Position numbers and translations under genes: made by a program
Part shown: piece after piece, positions 48,201-61,700 of the stretch
Layout: each line of letters begins with the position of its first letter
Position numbering within the stretch: position 1 is the stretch's first letter
Assembly (NCBI RefSeq): GCF_028554725.1
Contig: NC_071671.1
Coordinates: forward strand, 70,674,001 to 70,738,000
Source: Zeugodacus cucurbitae
Taxonomy: Eukaryota; Arthropoda; Insecta; Diptera; Tephritidae
Direction of reading: 5' to 3'
DNA length: 64,000 nucleotides
Notes under the pieces: model-generated
The model's input: only the letters and a program-made list of their open reading frames with translations
Told to the model about the DNA's origin: nothing
Database searches by the model: none

Positions 48201-48381
48201 TGCAAGCGAGGCGCGGCAGCGGGTGCGGTGACGGTGACGGTGTCTATTAGAGTTGGCGTTCGGTTGGCGCAGTGCGTTGGTGTGATGGCGTTGTTAATTG
48301 GAGGATTTCGAAAGCGTTACTGATGTACTCCACCATTGTTGGCCAAGTTGATGATGTTGACGCCGTTGCCATTTGTATAAA

Positions 48382-48414
<33 letters not shown>

Positions 48415-51400
48415 TTGTATTTTTATTTTAGCATCGACTGTTGCTGTTCGCGCTTTTGTTGTGCGCTTGTTGATGGCTGGCTCGTTGTAGGCGTTCGTCA
48501 GCCGCCAGTTTGGATATGACATGTTGTTGCCGTTGCCACATACGCGCATACAGGGTGTTTAGCAATCGATGGAAATTTAAATTTTTATTATTTTTTTATA
48601 CACTTACACACTTTTCCGCGCGTGCCACAATTCAAAAGTCATTTCATTAAATTAGTCGCACACAAAGTTTTGAGTGCCAGCTATTAAGTGTCACCCACGG
48701 CGGCGCTGTGTGACTGGCAATTCCCGCATTTGAGGAAACCGCAAGCGCACACAATGACCACACTGTGGTGACAGCGCATGCGCACACTTGCCACACACGT
48801 GCCAAGCGCTATGAGTAGCAGCAGGCGTAAGTGAGTGGTCTACAGTCACCTCATGGCGCGCAAATGCAAATGAGCCGATTTATCAAGACAGTCCAAAAGG
48901 GAAAAGCGGTGGGGAGCCCGCATTAAAAGTCTCTACTTTCTTATAATCAGCGTGGAGTTTTTGGAACAATGTGATATGTTTGGTGAAGCTTTTCTGTATA
49001 CTAATTCGAGGAAAAGAAGCTTCAAAATATATTGCAAGATGTTCTACAAATTTAAGTTCTGCGTCTGGCAGTCAAATAACTAAAACCTCTGACTAAGTTC
49101 AAAATATAAATAAAATACAAATATTTATATTCACAAGCTTGACTTCCACACTTATTACTCATTTCCTCTATTGAGATTTGATTTCGCTTGACTTAAATGT
49201 AGCTTTGCCTTTTACTAATTTGCACATTTGTCTAGATAGTTGCTCCCCATTAAAATGGTAGATAGTACATGCAATTTTTGTTTTTGTTTTTGTGTTTTCC
49301 ACTTTGCCACCTTCATTTTCGCCATTGCGAAAGTGGCTAAGAACGCGTCAATTGTGAGTAAAAACTGTCTGAACTTGGTGTTTGTTGTTAGCTCCCAGGC
49401 GTAGGTTGAATAAACTCGGAACTCTGACTCAGATTGCTATTTTTGCGCCAAGCGAATGTCTACATATGTGTATCAGTGTGTGTGTTTGTCCGTCCGTCGC
49501 TATTGAATCGGCTAACTGCGAAGCTTGGACCATTTCGCCGCAGTTTGAACATTTAGTTCAAAATGTAAATTCATTGCAACACAAAAGACTTAGTCAGTGG
49601 CTATACATAAATATAAGAACAACAATAAATAAAGATAGTATGTACTTCTGTATGTGTGTGTCTGTCCATATTTATATTGAGGAATGACGCTCAAGTTCGC
49701 TGTTGTAGCATTTGCTGAGTTGCTGCAATTAGCTTAGCATTCGATCGGGCAAAAGAACAACAGCAACAACAACAACAAGCGATGTCTTACGCAGATTTTT
49801 ATGGCGCACTACCATCGAAGTGTAGAATTAGAGCGCCACACACACACACACTCGCATGTTCATACGAATTGCTGCTGACGGCGTGTAATGGAAAAATGTG
49901 AAAGGTCATTATGAGGTGTGATGTTGTAGCTTGTAAACTCTCTTCCACCGCTACGGTTACTTTCTTCACGTTCTTCATTCTATTTTACGATGTTTGTTTT
50001 CACTCGAACGCCATGAATTACACCAAACACCAGCAAATGAAGCGCATTATGGACCACACAACTGCACGGCCTCACAGCCAGAGCCAGAGCCAAAGCCACC
50101 GGCGCAGCAAATGACAAATATTTAGCTTAATTCAGCCGAAAAAAACAGCGCTTCGCTTGTCAAGCTCCAAGTGGCGGTTATGTGCTGAACGAGCGGAGGC
50201 AAACCTGCTGCACAGCCACCGGCCGTCGCGCCAACACAACCGCCGCCATCGTCGTCAGCGCGACACAGCAATAAACCGAATTTGAGAAATAATTCGAAAA
50301 AATTAGTGTTTGCCGCATGTGGGCGTTCAGGTGGGTAGATGGTGAGCTCGTAAAGCGCTCGCTGCTGCCTCCACTACGTTTGGCTTGTTTTCTTTTTTCT
50401 TCATTTTTTCTTGCGCAAATACAAAGCGCTCGTCGCGCACAAAAGACTTAAGACACAAACGCAATCGCGCTAGCTGCTGGCTACTGGCCGCGAGTGCGCG
50501 GCTGAAGTGGAATTGAGGGATAAGTCCGCGGCGTGTTGTCATTTGACAGCAACAAAAAACAACAAATAAAAAATACGAAAATAATGGCTTTCAGTAGCCC
50601 ATAAAAACTTGAGAATCCGAAAAACAAGCGAATACGAAGGCCAAAGCATAATGTGATAATATTGTTGCGCACCGCGCGTGTGTGTGTGTGTAAATGTATG
50701 TATGTACGATATATGTGAATATTGTTTGAACCAACAATTAGATGGCATCTGTTATTACTCTCAATGTATGTATTCCCCAACCCTATACAGCATTAAAGCT
50801 GCCAAATAATAATTAGAAAATATTGAAAAATCACTTTCCTGCTTTGTGCTTGTCTCGGAAATCTTCTGGGGAGCCAGTTAATTAATTGACTCCTCAGTGG
50901 TAATTAAGTCAAAACATTGTTCATAATCATTGTTCGATCATAATAATAACAAGAATTTGCCAATTGTGAGAGTTTTTATATTCTTTAAATACTAGAATTG
51001 TGAGAATATACTTTTCTATTCTCTATCAATTACCACTAGTTATTGAAACCAGCAACTGTGCAGTTGCGAAGTCTTTCTGGCCTGCGGTGGACCGACTGGT
51101 TCATCTAGCGATGAAATTACACAAGCGGTCAGATTAGATTAGGGAAAATGTCAGGAAGGCGTAAAGGAATAATCCAAGCATTTCCTCATTCAATGTCTAA
51201 CATTCGCCAGACTAAGGTAAAGTCAGCGGACCTAGCGAATTGACTGGAATTGACACTAGCCGGCATAAGAACTACAATATGTAATAGAGTCCAAGCGCTT
51301 TGTCGACTCGTGAGAGTGTTTTCATCCGTTGAAGTATTTGGATGACGCAAAAGAAAGTTGAAACTATCTAAGTGAGATTCTTCGTTGTAGTCGTTCAGAT

Positions 51401-52129
51401 CCATCCTTTGACCTAACCTAATTTATTCTACCACTTTTTTGTGAAACATATTGCTACATGATCCCTCTTTAGTTTCAAGCTATACAAATTCTCCCCAATA
51501 ATGAAATGAAATTAAACTGAGAGCTCGTCTTAATGGTTAAGTCCTCTTCTTCAAACTAAATATAGCTGTAAGACTTAAATAATCTAGCTAAGCAATGCTT
51601 TACCTCTTCAAATTACAATTATTAAACGTAATTTCATTCAAGTATAGAATGAAACCATAAAAAGGCAGACGAGTCAATCAGTAACATCAATGTGGATCTT
51701 TGCTTCCTCGAGCTGAACCAAGCAATGGGCCGATTGGATATCAATACCTCTAACCTTGCCTCTCGGAATGTTCGAACTTAAAATACATATATCTGTTTTA
51801 GCGCACCAAAATACTGATTGAGACTCTCTTGAATCTCCAAGGCGTCCAATGAGCCAGCACTTGCGGTAAGACAACTTCTTGAGTACCCAACTACTACTTT
51901 CAACCAACGAATATATTTTTGGTCAAATAAATAAGAAAGATCTCAGCTTAAAGAAGAGAATCTGTTATAAATAGAGATGTGATTGCATTCTTTACTCATC
52001 ATCGCTTTAAGCGATTGCCAACAAATCCATAAATCACGACAACATTTCATACCCGAATTGCAAGCACACATACCACATATATACATACAACTAGCTCTAG
52101 AAATTAATAAAAACGCTGCCAGCACTTAC

Positions 52130-52164
52130 CTCAAAGGAGCCGTTGCTCGGATATCAGCCGCCAT
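52130..52164 (-). other. Candidate first coding exon of an unseen minus-strand gene
   Basis: Read on the minus strand, ATG at 52164 in the context GCAAGCATGGCGG encodes MAADIRATAPL and then meets a consensus donor AG/GTAAGT at 52130/52129. The preceding 100 bases look like a fly 5' leader. I could not find a phase-matched second exon, so the gene, if real, continues to lower coordinates across a large intron. Confidence 0.3.
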
Positions 52165-54611
52165 GCTTGCAGCTACCTTAGGCCGTCGGGGGTTTGCTGG
52201 GAGCTCGATAACTTGACTTGGCACTTCACTTTCTCAGCCGAGCGACGCGTTTTTACTTGTTTATGGCTCGGCTTATCTAAACGCACTGCAAACACTTTTT
52301 TGTGTGTGAAAGACAAACAAGAGTGAATTCGGAAAACTCTATGCACTGCTTGGGTGACACAGCGCAAACAACAACAGCAACAACGTAAAACTCGGAAGAC
52401 CGCAAAGCAAATGTTAGTCACAGAACTATGAACTATCAAATGGACACAGGTTCAAAAGGTGTGTGTGTGCGTGTGTGTTTGTTTGTATTTATGGACGTGT
52501 TGTTTATTCACTTGAAGCGATTTGCCGAACGCGTGATAAGCATCTTATCTATACGGCTCAAATGCGCACGTTCAACGCTGTAACAACGAACACTTCCCTA
52601 TTTGCACAGCGCTTGCGTAGTGTGCGTGCGTGTGTGTGTGAATGCACTTGCGTTTGTCGATTTGTCCTTTCACACGGCGTTGCGGTGCGGTGCGGAAGCG
52701 GCTTGGAGGGTTTCCAATTGCTCTCGCTTTTCAGCGAGCTCAGGTAAATGCGTTTTGGCTGAATGCTGAGTCGGTGAATGAATGCACGATTATGTCACGC
52801 TGTTTACCGAAAATGCTTTTACTGCTTTTGTTGTTATTGTGTGTGTGCTCCTTATGCGCTGCGTCTCTCGGTTTGTTTGATCGTTCAGGCAGAAGGCAGT
52901 GCTGCTGATTCATTCATCAAATGCGGCGGCACATTCAGCTGTGTGTGAGTGTGTGTGTGTTATTGGAACAATGGGCCGGAAACGGATGCCCGTCTACAAT
53001 GCAACTGAATAAATAATTGATTTTTGCCTTATTTTTCCTCTGCCGTGTATCCTGTCGCGTCTTTTGCCTGTTTTCTTACAACTTTCTTTATTCTTGCTTT
53101 TAAGGCGTTTAAAAAGACTCAGGCGTTTTGTTTCAACACGCACGTAAACACAATTAATATCTAAGGTAGGCTTTTTAATTATTTTAAAGTTGATTTTTTA
53201 TTTGAAATTGCACTTTGAGTTTAACAATTAACTAGTGACACTTCCAATACTCGAAGCATTTACTTTTCGTAAAAATTAACTCAAAACTTTGCTTTGCAGC
53301 CCACAAAAGACTTAAGCCACGAACTCGACGACTTTTGCAATAAAGAAACACCGTTAATTTAAGATTTTTCCTCAATCTTGCAACACAAAATGCATTTGTC
53401 ACACCAGTGATTCAGCCAACAAGCTCACAAATGCTCACAATTTTATTTTTTCGAACACGGCCAACAACAACTTGCGGCTTTCCGTTTTCATTGACTCGAC
53501 AGCGCGGAAACCAAAACTCAACTGAGCACACCGACAGCCAACATGTGGGCTTGAACTGCGCGGCGACGTCGTCGGTTGCGTCGGTTCGCCTACATGCACA
53601 TCGTCAGCGACTGGCTGCTCGCCTTGCCTGGTGGTTGGTAGTTGGTTGCTTGCTTGTTGGCAGCGGCGGCTGACCGACTGTCGACAGCTGTTGTAGATTA
53701 CAACAACCACTGCGCGGTTGGTTGACTGCACGATCAGTCTACATGTTAAGCCATTGTTGTTGCTTTTGTTGGCAAACGTAAACCTACGCGCGCCTCAATG
53801 AATTCATTCACAAAAACCGACGCACTCAACCGGTAAGCCCAGGCGTGCACACGGCGGCGTACAAATTGACTCACAACATGTTCGAGCGCTCGTTCGCTCG
53901 CTGGCTGGCTCTCACCTGGTCGGTGGTTGAAGTCGTCGCATGTGTAGGCAGTTGTTGGCTGAAAGCATCGGGTTAATGCACAAATTTATGAGCGAACAAG
54001 CTGGTAGTAATGAGCTAATGCCACCATTGTCTGTCATTTGTATATACATATGTATGCATGCATGTGTGTGCGTGTGAGTGTTTGTGTTTGTGTTTATAAC
54101 TAAATTTGTAGTAATCTTGGCGATTATTGGCGTATTAAGCTTCGGCGGCGTATTGTGTTACAAAGTAGTCTTCGTTCATCCATTCTTAATAGAGGCGCTA
54201 ATGTGTTGCCCATTCAAGTGGGTGAGGTGAGATCGCGCCTTTATTTGCATTCATTTGCAATTATTGGCAGTTCACAGATTATTCATTGACTAAATGTGCT
54301 AATTTATCGCTGAATGTTTGACGACGGGCGAAGATTCTCATTCTTATTCAAATAAATGTAGATTTGCTTCTTTGGATACACCTAGGGCTTTAATCCCGTG
54401 CTGGACTCTGTATTGAGTTAATTGAGCGACTGTGAATTTGTGAATGTCGCACATCGACGCAAGAACTTCTACGTGCTACTTGAGGTGTGTGTGCGCATGC
54501 GCCACCCTTTGTTCGCAAATTTTTGCGGTTGCTGCGGTTTCCTTGAGCCCCCAACCATGCTAAGGCGGTGTGGCCGTTTAAAATGCATCTTAAATTTCAG
54601 CTGAGCTACGG

Positions 54612-54636
54612 TACAGTGGCAGGCAAAAATTTTGCA
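54612..54636 (+). mobile_element. Tc1-like terminal motif
   Basis: TACAGTGGCAGGCAAAAATT resembles a Tc1-type end and the motif at 13133 (shared TACAGTGGC). No partner end or transposase was found nearby. Confidence 0.25.
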
Positions 54637-56556
54637 GTTTTCCACAATTAAGGGATTTAGAGAAACCTCTTGAGGAGGTTAGAAGTAGGTTATGTTCTTA
54701 TAACTAACAACGGCATAAAGTTAGTCCTATTAGTAATTCACGAGGAGTTTTGTAACATTCCAATGTTATCGACATTTAGTTCAAACCTATTAGCCATATC
54801 CAATGCTAACTGAGATGATCGCTTGTCATATAAGACACATAGATTTCAGTTTTCAAATGGCATGCTAAGCCTTCTCGCTAGTGATGTTGATCCCATCTGT
54901 TCGAAAAATCCGATCATGGAATGCGTCGTTCTGTGGTTTCATCCAACGAAATGGGTAGTGAGAATTCTTGGTTAAAGTCAGCCCACTTCATCGGGTCCAA
55001 CGAAGCTTAATCAGTGTAATAGATTTCTAAGTTTGGGAGTCGATTTTTTTTAAACTTTCGAAAAATTTTGAAGCGAAGATAAACATATATGAAACTATAG
55101 TTGGTGATCTAACATTTCAAAAACTGAAGAGTTCGGAACATGGAAAAGATGTTCAAAAATTAGTAGAGTTTTTAGATAATATAAGTTATGTGTCGTGATA
55201 TGATGAAGTTTCTCAACTCAAACCATCGATTTTTTTTGGAATTCGAGTGCTAAGAGCTAGATATGTATGAAGAGTGGCTTATGCACTTGTGACAGAAATT
55301 GGTTGAAGTTCAGCTATTAAGCTGTATCGTTGCAAAAGAAAAGAAAGACATTTCGAGCCTTTAATATGCAACTTATCTAAGTAGGTTTCTACTTTTCACG
55401 GCTTTAAACTTTTATTGCTTGCTGTGAAAAGCTATATATAGTTGAAAGAAGCCGACTCAGTGGCTCGTCTCAATGAAGTTGTGTTATGTGTGCCTCCACA
55501 TGCGCAAATGTACCGTGTTTAAACAAGTGCATGCGCGTCAAAGCTACATAGTCGTATGTAGAAGCTGTCTCGCCATCGCATCACTGTAGCATGCCCGACT
55601 TTGTGCGTTATCGCCTTGTGGACAATACAAACTTATGACGAACGAAACAAACGCAAACGTAAACTTTCGTAATAGACAACAACAACAACAACAAAACAAT
55701 ATATATGGTAACCACAAATTCTAAACCAAGCATCGGCACAACTACTGTTGTAAGTGTTCGCATGTATGTACATATGTCGGCAAAGTGGCATAGAGAGCAG
55801 CATATTGTGTTAAGTGGCGAACAGTCAAGGTGACAAGAACGAGGATTGAAAGACAAGCCACTGCAGTAATCAGTTGGTTAAATAGCGAAAAATGTAGGAT
55901 GAACAAGTAGCACATTTGGCAAACTCCTACTGTATTTGAACAACAACAACAACAAAAGAAATTTGAAGACACACTCAATTGAAGCCTTGAAGTGGCATCT
56001 TGATTCTTCTTAATTTTGCAAATAATTTTCGCACTCAACCCGTCATGTGCTACAATCACTCCATATATGACGCCTTTGACCGACAAAGCGTATATGGCCT
56101 TATATGTACGCACGACGAACGGATCGGCGAACGGTAGTATGTAGTCCGCAAAACCCATTTCTCCCGTCGCTATGCAACAACAACAATAAAGCAGCTCGAC
56201 TGCCTACATACATCGTTAGCGCTATCTAATAGAACAAATAAAAAGTGGGCTTCACACACGCTTCGAGGCAGTGTATGTGTGCAGCAGACACAAATGGGCA
56301 GATGTTTCAAGCTTGTTTATTTGACTTTCCCATTCTTAACGCAATACTCATCTTTGCCGCTTCTCACCTTCCTTTGTAGGCGTGCAATAAATACAATTTG
56401 CCAGCGCTTGTGAACGTTAACGAGTTGACAAATATTGGCGATAGAGCGTTCACAGTAGACGCTGCAAATAATTTTTCATTGAAGAAACAAAGTTTTCGGT
56501 TTAATTCCAACTAGCCATTATTTTTATTTCGCATTTTCTTAAGATTCTTCAGCATA

Positions 56557-58263
56557 CTATGCATTAGTATTGGCGCCCGAAGAACCAGGCTCAATTACTT
56601 CCTCCTTAATGGGTTCGGCCGGTATCAAAGACGGCGGTATGTTTAGAGTCTGCAAGTGGAAGAAATTTTATTAAAATATTTTCGATTGGATAAAAGTAGC
56701 CAGATAGCTAACCTTTCCCGGGCATGCTGCTTCATACTGATGCTTTAAACTTTCCATTTCGTAAACACAAGTGGACAAAGCAGTCCTCAATTCACACAAC
56801 AGTACCATGTCGGAACGCAGTTCATTGAATGCATTACATATTTCTTCAGTTGGCGGCGGTGAGGGATCTATAAATAAAAAATATTTTATAATTACAACAA
56901 ATTAAATAAATCTAGCAAACAAATCACTCACCAACTTTGAATTCTTGTATGGCTTGTTCCAATGCCTTTACTTTACGCTGACCGATATTTGCGGGGAGCT
57001 TCATTTTTTGCGAACGCAAAGAAACACCGGATCCCCGCAGATCTGAGAACTTTATGCCACTACCACCAATTTCTATAGCATTCACCACCGAATCGACCTT
57101 TGACGGACGCGGCTGATGGTGCAGTTTCTTCTTGACAAGTTTCTTTTCATATTTGCGTGCACTCTGCACATTGGTGGCGGCATCACTTTGCTGCAGTGGA
57201 GACAGATAAATAGATTTAGAATGTATTGCGCTGAAATTGTATATATTACAATATTCGTACCTGATCCGCTTGTGAGATGAGCTTTTGTAGATCTTGTGTT
57301 TTGCGTTCGCGCTCCTTCTTACGTGCTTCGATCTTCTTCAGTTCATTCAAAAGCATTTGCTCCTCTTCAACTTGTTGGGTTGTGCGCTCAAATAGCTTTT
57401 TCAGTTGGTCCTTGCGTTTCCTTTCATGTTCTGCATCGAAAGCATAAGCTTTTTTGTCACCACTCTGCCCCTTGGCTTTGGCTAGCAGAGCTACTACTTC
57501 ATAATAGCGCTCTTTTAGATCTTCCACCGATTTAACTCCATGCTGTGCACGATCCCAACGATCCGCCATCACGATAAATCGCAGATCGAAACTAAATTTA
57601 TATTTAATATAAATATGTATAGCAAAATAAAAGTAAAGTTTAATACTCACCGTTTGGCCAAATCGAACAAATGATCTGTTTGTGCTTTGTTCCACTTTTG
57701 TACGTTCGTGCGCAAGTGTGTGTTATACTCTGTCATGGTGTAGGTGGGTATTTGGAGCTGCTTATTGAACTTGGCGAAAGGGTAATCTTTTTGATCGTCA
57801 GTGGTACGACGCCAATGATGGAAAACAGCGTCGTCTGTGCGTGCTGGATTATTGAATGGGGCCCATTCCCACTTACGCACTTTTTTCATTCCCAAACGAG
57901 CTTTCGCTTGCTTATAACCGGCCCCAATGCCAAGTGCTACAAAAACATTTGTTGCTAAATTTGTTTTGAAAGTAAATCAATAAAAAGTGTACCTGTGTCT
58001 GTCGGTAACAGCGGTGGAGCATCTTTGTTGTCATTATACAGCAAAGCGAATACCTCGCGGTGCATACCCTCAGGGCGCTTGGAAACTCCTTTAGCCCTTC
58101 AGTCATTTGTGTTGAAAATCAAGTATTAAAACTTATTGCATTGTTTACAATGATAATATACTCACTTTTCGAAGTTGCGCCGCTTCTGCACCAAAAATGA
58201 TTCACGGGTCACCTCAGGCGTATTGGCCCGCTCAATGTCTAAAATATCGCGTACATCAGCCAT
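56557..58263 (-). CDS. DMAP1: DNA methyltransferase 1-associated protein 1 homologue
   Basis: DMAP1 (Swc4/Eaf2 in yeast) is a subunit of the Tip60/NuA4 acetyltransferase and SWR1-type remodelling complexes. Seven exons (58263-58166, 58096-57993, 57936-57651, 57591-57261, 57190-56932, 56867-56713, 56649-56557) join in phase to 441 residues. Recognisable blocks: MADVRDILDI start; RPEGMHREVFALLYNDNKDA; KVRKWEWAPFNNPAR; HHWRR with DYPFAKFNK; the SANT-like segment KAQTDHLFDLAKRFDLRFIV; VKSVEDLKERYYEVVALLAK; a coiled coil (EEEQMLLNELKKIEARKKER); GVSLRSQKMKLPANIGQRKV; and PTEEICNAFNELRSDMVLLC. Length agrees with the animal family. It is divergent with Midasin, 448 bases start to start. Confidence 0.96.
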
Positions 58264-58711
58264 TCCTGACTTCTTTTTATTACTGCAGCTAATAGGAAAT
58301 TGATATTCCACAAATAAGGAATAAATTCGCACAATTAAATAAATGTACACAAAATATTGTGGAATAAAATGCACAGTGAAGAAAATTGTTTATTTGGTAG
58401 AATGACAGTTGACCAGATGCATTTAGTGTCAAATTAAGGTGATGCCAGACTGTATGAACTTGTAAAAAGGCTGAATTGGAATTTTGATTATGAAGAAGCG
58501 ACACTGGCACTACACGTGTTTGAGCAGCCGCATGTTTTCGTTGATTTTGCTCTGAGTGGTGTGCATTTAAGTGCGCGGTGTAAATTAGTGGAATTTCATT
58601 GATAATATTTGCAATTTATTAACAAATTGTGCATAAAAGTGTGCAAGAGTACCTTAGAAAATAAAAACAAAAGAAATTTGAGTGAAAACATTGCAGTGCA
58701 AGTATTTTTCA
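58264..58711. promoter_or_regulatory. Bidirectional promoter region of DMAP1 and Midasin
   Basis: 448 bases separate the two start codons and must hold both transcription starts. A perfect CACGTG E-box sits at 58513-58518. Fly Myc activates ribosome-biogenesis genes through such boxes close to the start site, and Midasin is a ribosome-biogenesis factor. No TATA box stands out, as expected for housekeeping genes. Confidence 0.6.
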
Positions 58712-61700
58712 ATGGAATTATCTGTAAACAAAATTCGGCGCTCCGTGGCGCAGTTGCGCGAGCATTTGCAGTCGACGCAGCAAACAGCTGATGACGACCC
58801 GGCGCTGCTGAAGTTCTCAAACACAAATGTAAACAAAAACAAATCTATTGTTTACATACCGCTTAATCACCTCATTTTTTTGTTTTACTATTAGGACCCC
58901 AATGAAAAAGATGTAGAATCCCTTTTCAAATATTTAAGTGATCATATATTGGAAGAAAACTGGACTGCAGCTATTGCTACTTCGTTCGAAAATGTTTTAT
59001 TGTTGTTAATCACACGCAGTATACCTTACGATGAGCACATCGGCGAAAACAACTATGAGACATATCAGAAGAAATGTATTGCCTTGGCCACCATGATGCG
59101 TCTATCCGTCGACACAAATCGGTAAATATGGTTCAACATATACATATGCATGTGATGTGTGTTTCACTCACTAATTTTTTCAATAGCTACGCCATCAGTT
59201 ACTTCCGGAACAAACCCTCACCCTTCGAATGCCCACAACTGATCGAAGGTACTTCGTCCACCAAACGCGCTAAGAATAATACCAAAATAACTCCAATTGA
59301 TATCGTGAAATGTTGCTATCATTTACTTTGTGCGAATCCAGTATTTTTTAAAGATCTGTGGAATTGGTCAGTTTTTCTTGAACAGTTCGTTGACGCAAAG
59401 CAAAGCGATTTGTATCAACTTTATTGCAATCACATTGTTGCAGTACTGACAAATATGAGCGCCTCACAGCTGCAAATTATGAATGCGCAACTCTCACCAG
59501 CTGCGCTTTTGCAATTTGACGAAGAACAAAATTTACGACCAACCACGAACACAAGTACCATTTTTGAAGACTCCAACAAAGATAAGACAATTACACTGAA
59601 TATAAATTCGCATTTAGTGACTGACGTAGAGGGTGTTCTTTTGCCAATTTTCAACAAAGACAACTATGAATTCTATTCAACTAACGACGGTCTGCACGAT
59701 AATATTGTACAAGTTGATTCGACCAAAGTTAATTTGCGTAGTATTGCTTTGGGTATTGCTTCGGCAAAAGCTATATGCTTGTCAGGCCCAGTTGGTTGTG
59801 GAAAGACTACGCTTGTAGAATATTTGGCGCGCAAAACCGGACGAATTTACCCTAAACCCAGTGAAATCGAGCAGAGAAATCTTGAAAATTGGGAAAATCA
59901 ATCCAAAAATAACGGTGGCATCGTAAACGGAAACGATAAAGTATTAGCCGGAAATAAAAGGAAACATGGTCCTGACATACTGAATAACTTGGACAGCCTG
60001 GACCCGAATGATATTAACACTAATGGTTTCTTACGCATACAACTGGGCGATCAGACCGATAGCAAAATGCTTTTGGGTCAATACCGTTGCACTGATGTTC
60101 CCGGCGAATTCGTATGGTTGCCGGGTGTGCTTACACAGGTAGCGTAAAAATCCACAAAAATCTATTTCGAAATCTTCACAAAATCATTAAAATTACAGGC
60201 TGTTATGAATGGCTATTGGCTGCTGCTGGAAGATTTGGACTCGGCCACACAGGATACATACACCATTTTGAGTAGTCTGTTGGAGAATAATTACTTGAGC
60301 GTGCCTGGTTTTCGCGATTGCGTCAAAATCGAGCCCGGTTTCCAGTTATTTGTAACCGTACGGTATGTAAAAGACTTTGAATTTGCAAACGAAATATTTT
60401 AACACCTAAATTTTATTTAGTACGAACAAGTCATCGACAAGCGCCGGACAGAAGTCGCTCTTTGCATTACTAGAGAAATATCTATACACAATAAATATTC
60501 TACCACTCTCACGTAATGAGCTCTGCAAAGTGGTTAGCACGAACTATCCCAAACTGGCGACAGTAGCCAACCGCATAGTCGATGTGTTTCTGACGTTCTC
60601 CAGCGGTGATCACACAGCAGCTGATAATTTGCGCCAACAAGAATCTGCTGATAAAGCAGACACCACCGAAAACTACATCGCTTTGCCGTTTGAGCAAGTA
60701 ACGCTCTCTGCTATTCCGAATTCCAGCCGCTTGGTGTCCACACGCGATCTCATCAAGCTCTGCCAGCGCTCAAATCCCGTCTTCTCTGTGACTAGTGTCG
60801 AGTGTGCTTACTTCGTCTTCCAGAATGCCGTTGATGTTTTCTGCTCTTATCTGCCACAAGGCCCGGAAAAAACCAAACTTATAACTAGTATCGGTGCCAA
60901 ATTGGGTATTATTCAGTCCCGTTGTGAATATTTTGCAAATGATTACAAACCTGAAGTGCTGGTGAACAGCAATAAAATCAAGGTTGGTCGCACTGAACTG
61001 TATGCGAGACCATTAGAAGATCAATTGAGCAGCAATGTGAATGAAGTGGAACAAGAAACGGACGCCGAAGGTCCACAGGCGGTTAAGCGACAAAAGATGA
61101 ACGATGCTGACGAAGATCAACTCACTACTCTAAAGCGTTCGCTGCAGGCGTCAAAGAATGCCACATTTTCTTTTACCAGAATGGCTTCGTGCATTTTGGA
61201 GCGCATCGCCGTTTGCGTATCGCATGCCGAACCCGTACTGCTCGTCGGTGAAACCGGTGTGGGTAAAACATCCTCGGTGCAGTACTTGGCTCAACGTACG
61301 TATCACAAGCTGGTTGTGGTCAACATGAATAATCAGTCGGACGTATCCGATCTCATTGGCGGTTTCAAACCGGTCGATCTGACATATGTGATGACGCCAC
61401 TGCGCTATGAGTTCGACACACTGTTCCGCGCCACCTTCAACGCTGACAAAAATCAAACATTCCTACACAAAATGGAGATTTGCTATAATCAAGGCAATCA
61501 CTTGGTTATAGTTAAATTAATGATAACGATTATTAATTCAGTTTTCGGCAAGGCTGAACGCAAGGAGTTGCGGCCAAAGGAAATCGAGTTATTACCACGT
61601 TGGCAGACCCTAAAAGTGAACGTGCTTAAACTGCACACGCAACTGAGTAAATCAATAAACATTTCATTTGCCTTCATCCCGGGTTCGCTGGTGAACTGTA

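Larger units (their letters stand above)
45216..56556. other. 11 kb without a proven gene
   Basis: Long stretch with microsatellites ((TA)n near 48380-48405, AAC/CAA runs near 49755-49785 and 55675-55695, GT runs near 52460, 52620 and 54065) and only scattered short frames. Parts at 50100-50540, 52140-52260 and 53500-53700 are richer in G+C and look like leader or promoter sequence. It may be a large intron or a regulatory domain. One candidate first exon (52164-52130, minus) is listed separately, and a Tc1-like end occurs at 54612. Confidence 0.4.

Noticed and set aside
47636..48549. Several frames on both strands
   Set aside because: No splice structure or motif; part of the sequence is a TA microsatellite.
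51186..51907. Minus-strand frames that might be transposon protein remnants
   Set aside because: I looked for reverse transcriptase, RNase H and integrase motifs and saw none.
55742..56158. Minus-strand frame of 138 codons
   Set aside because: It contains runs from CAA/AAC microsatellite sequence (poly-Cys) and has no family resemblance.
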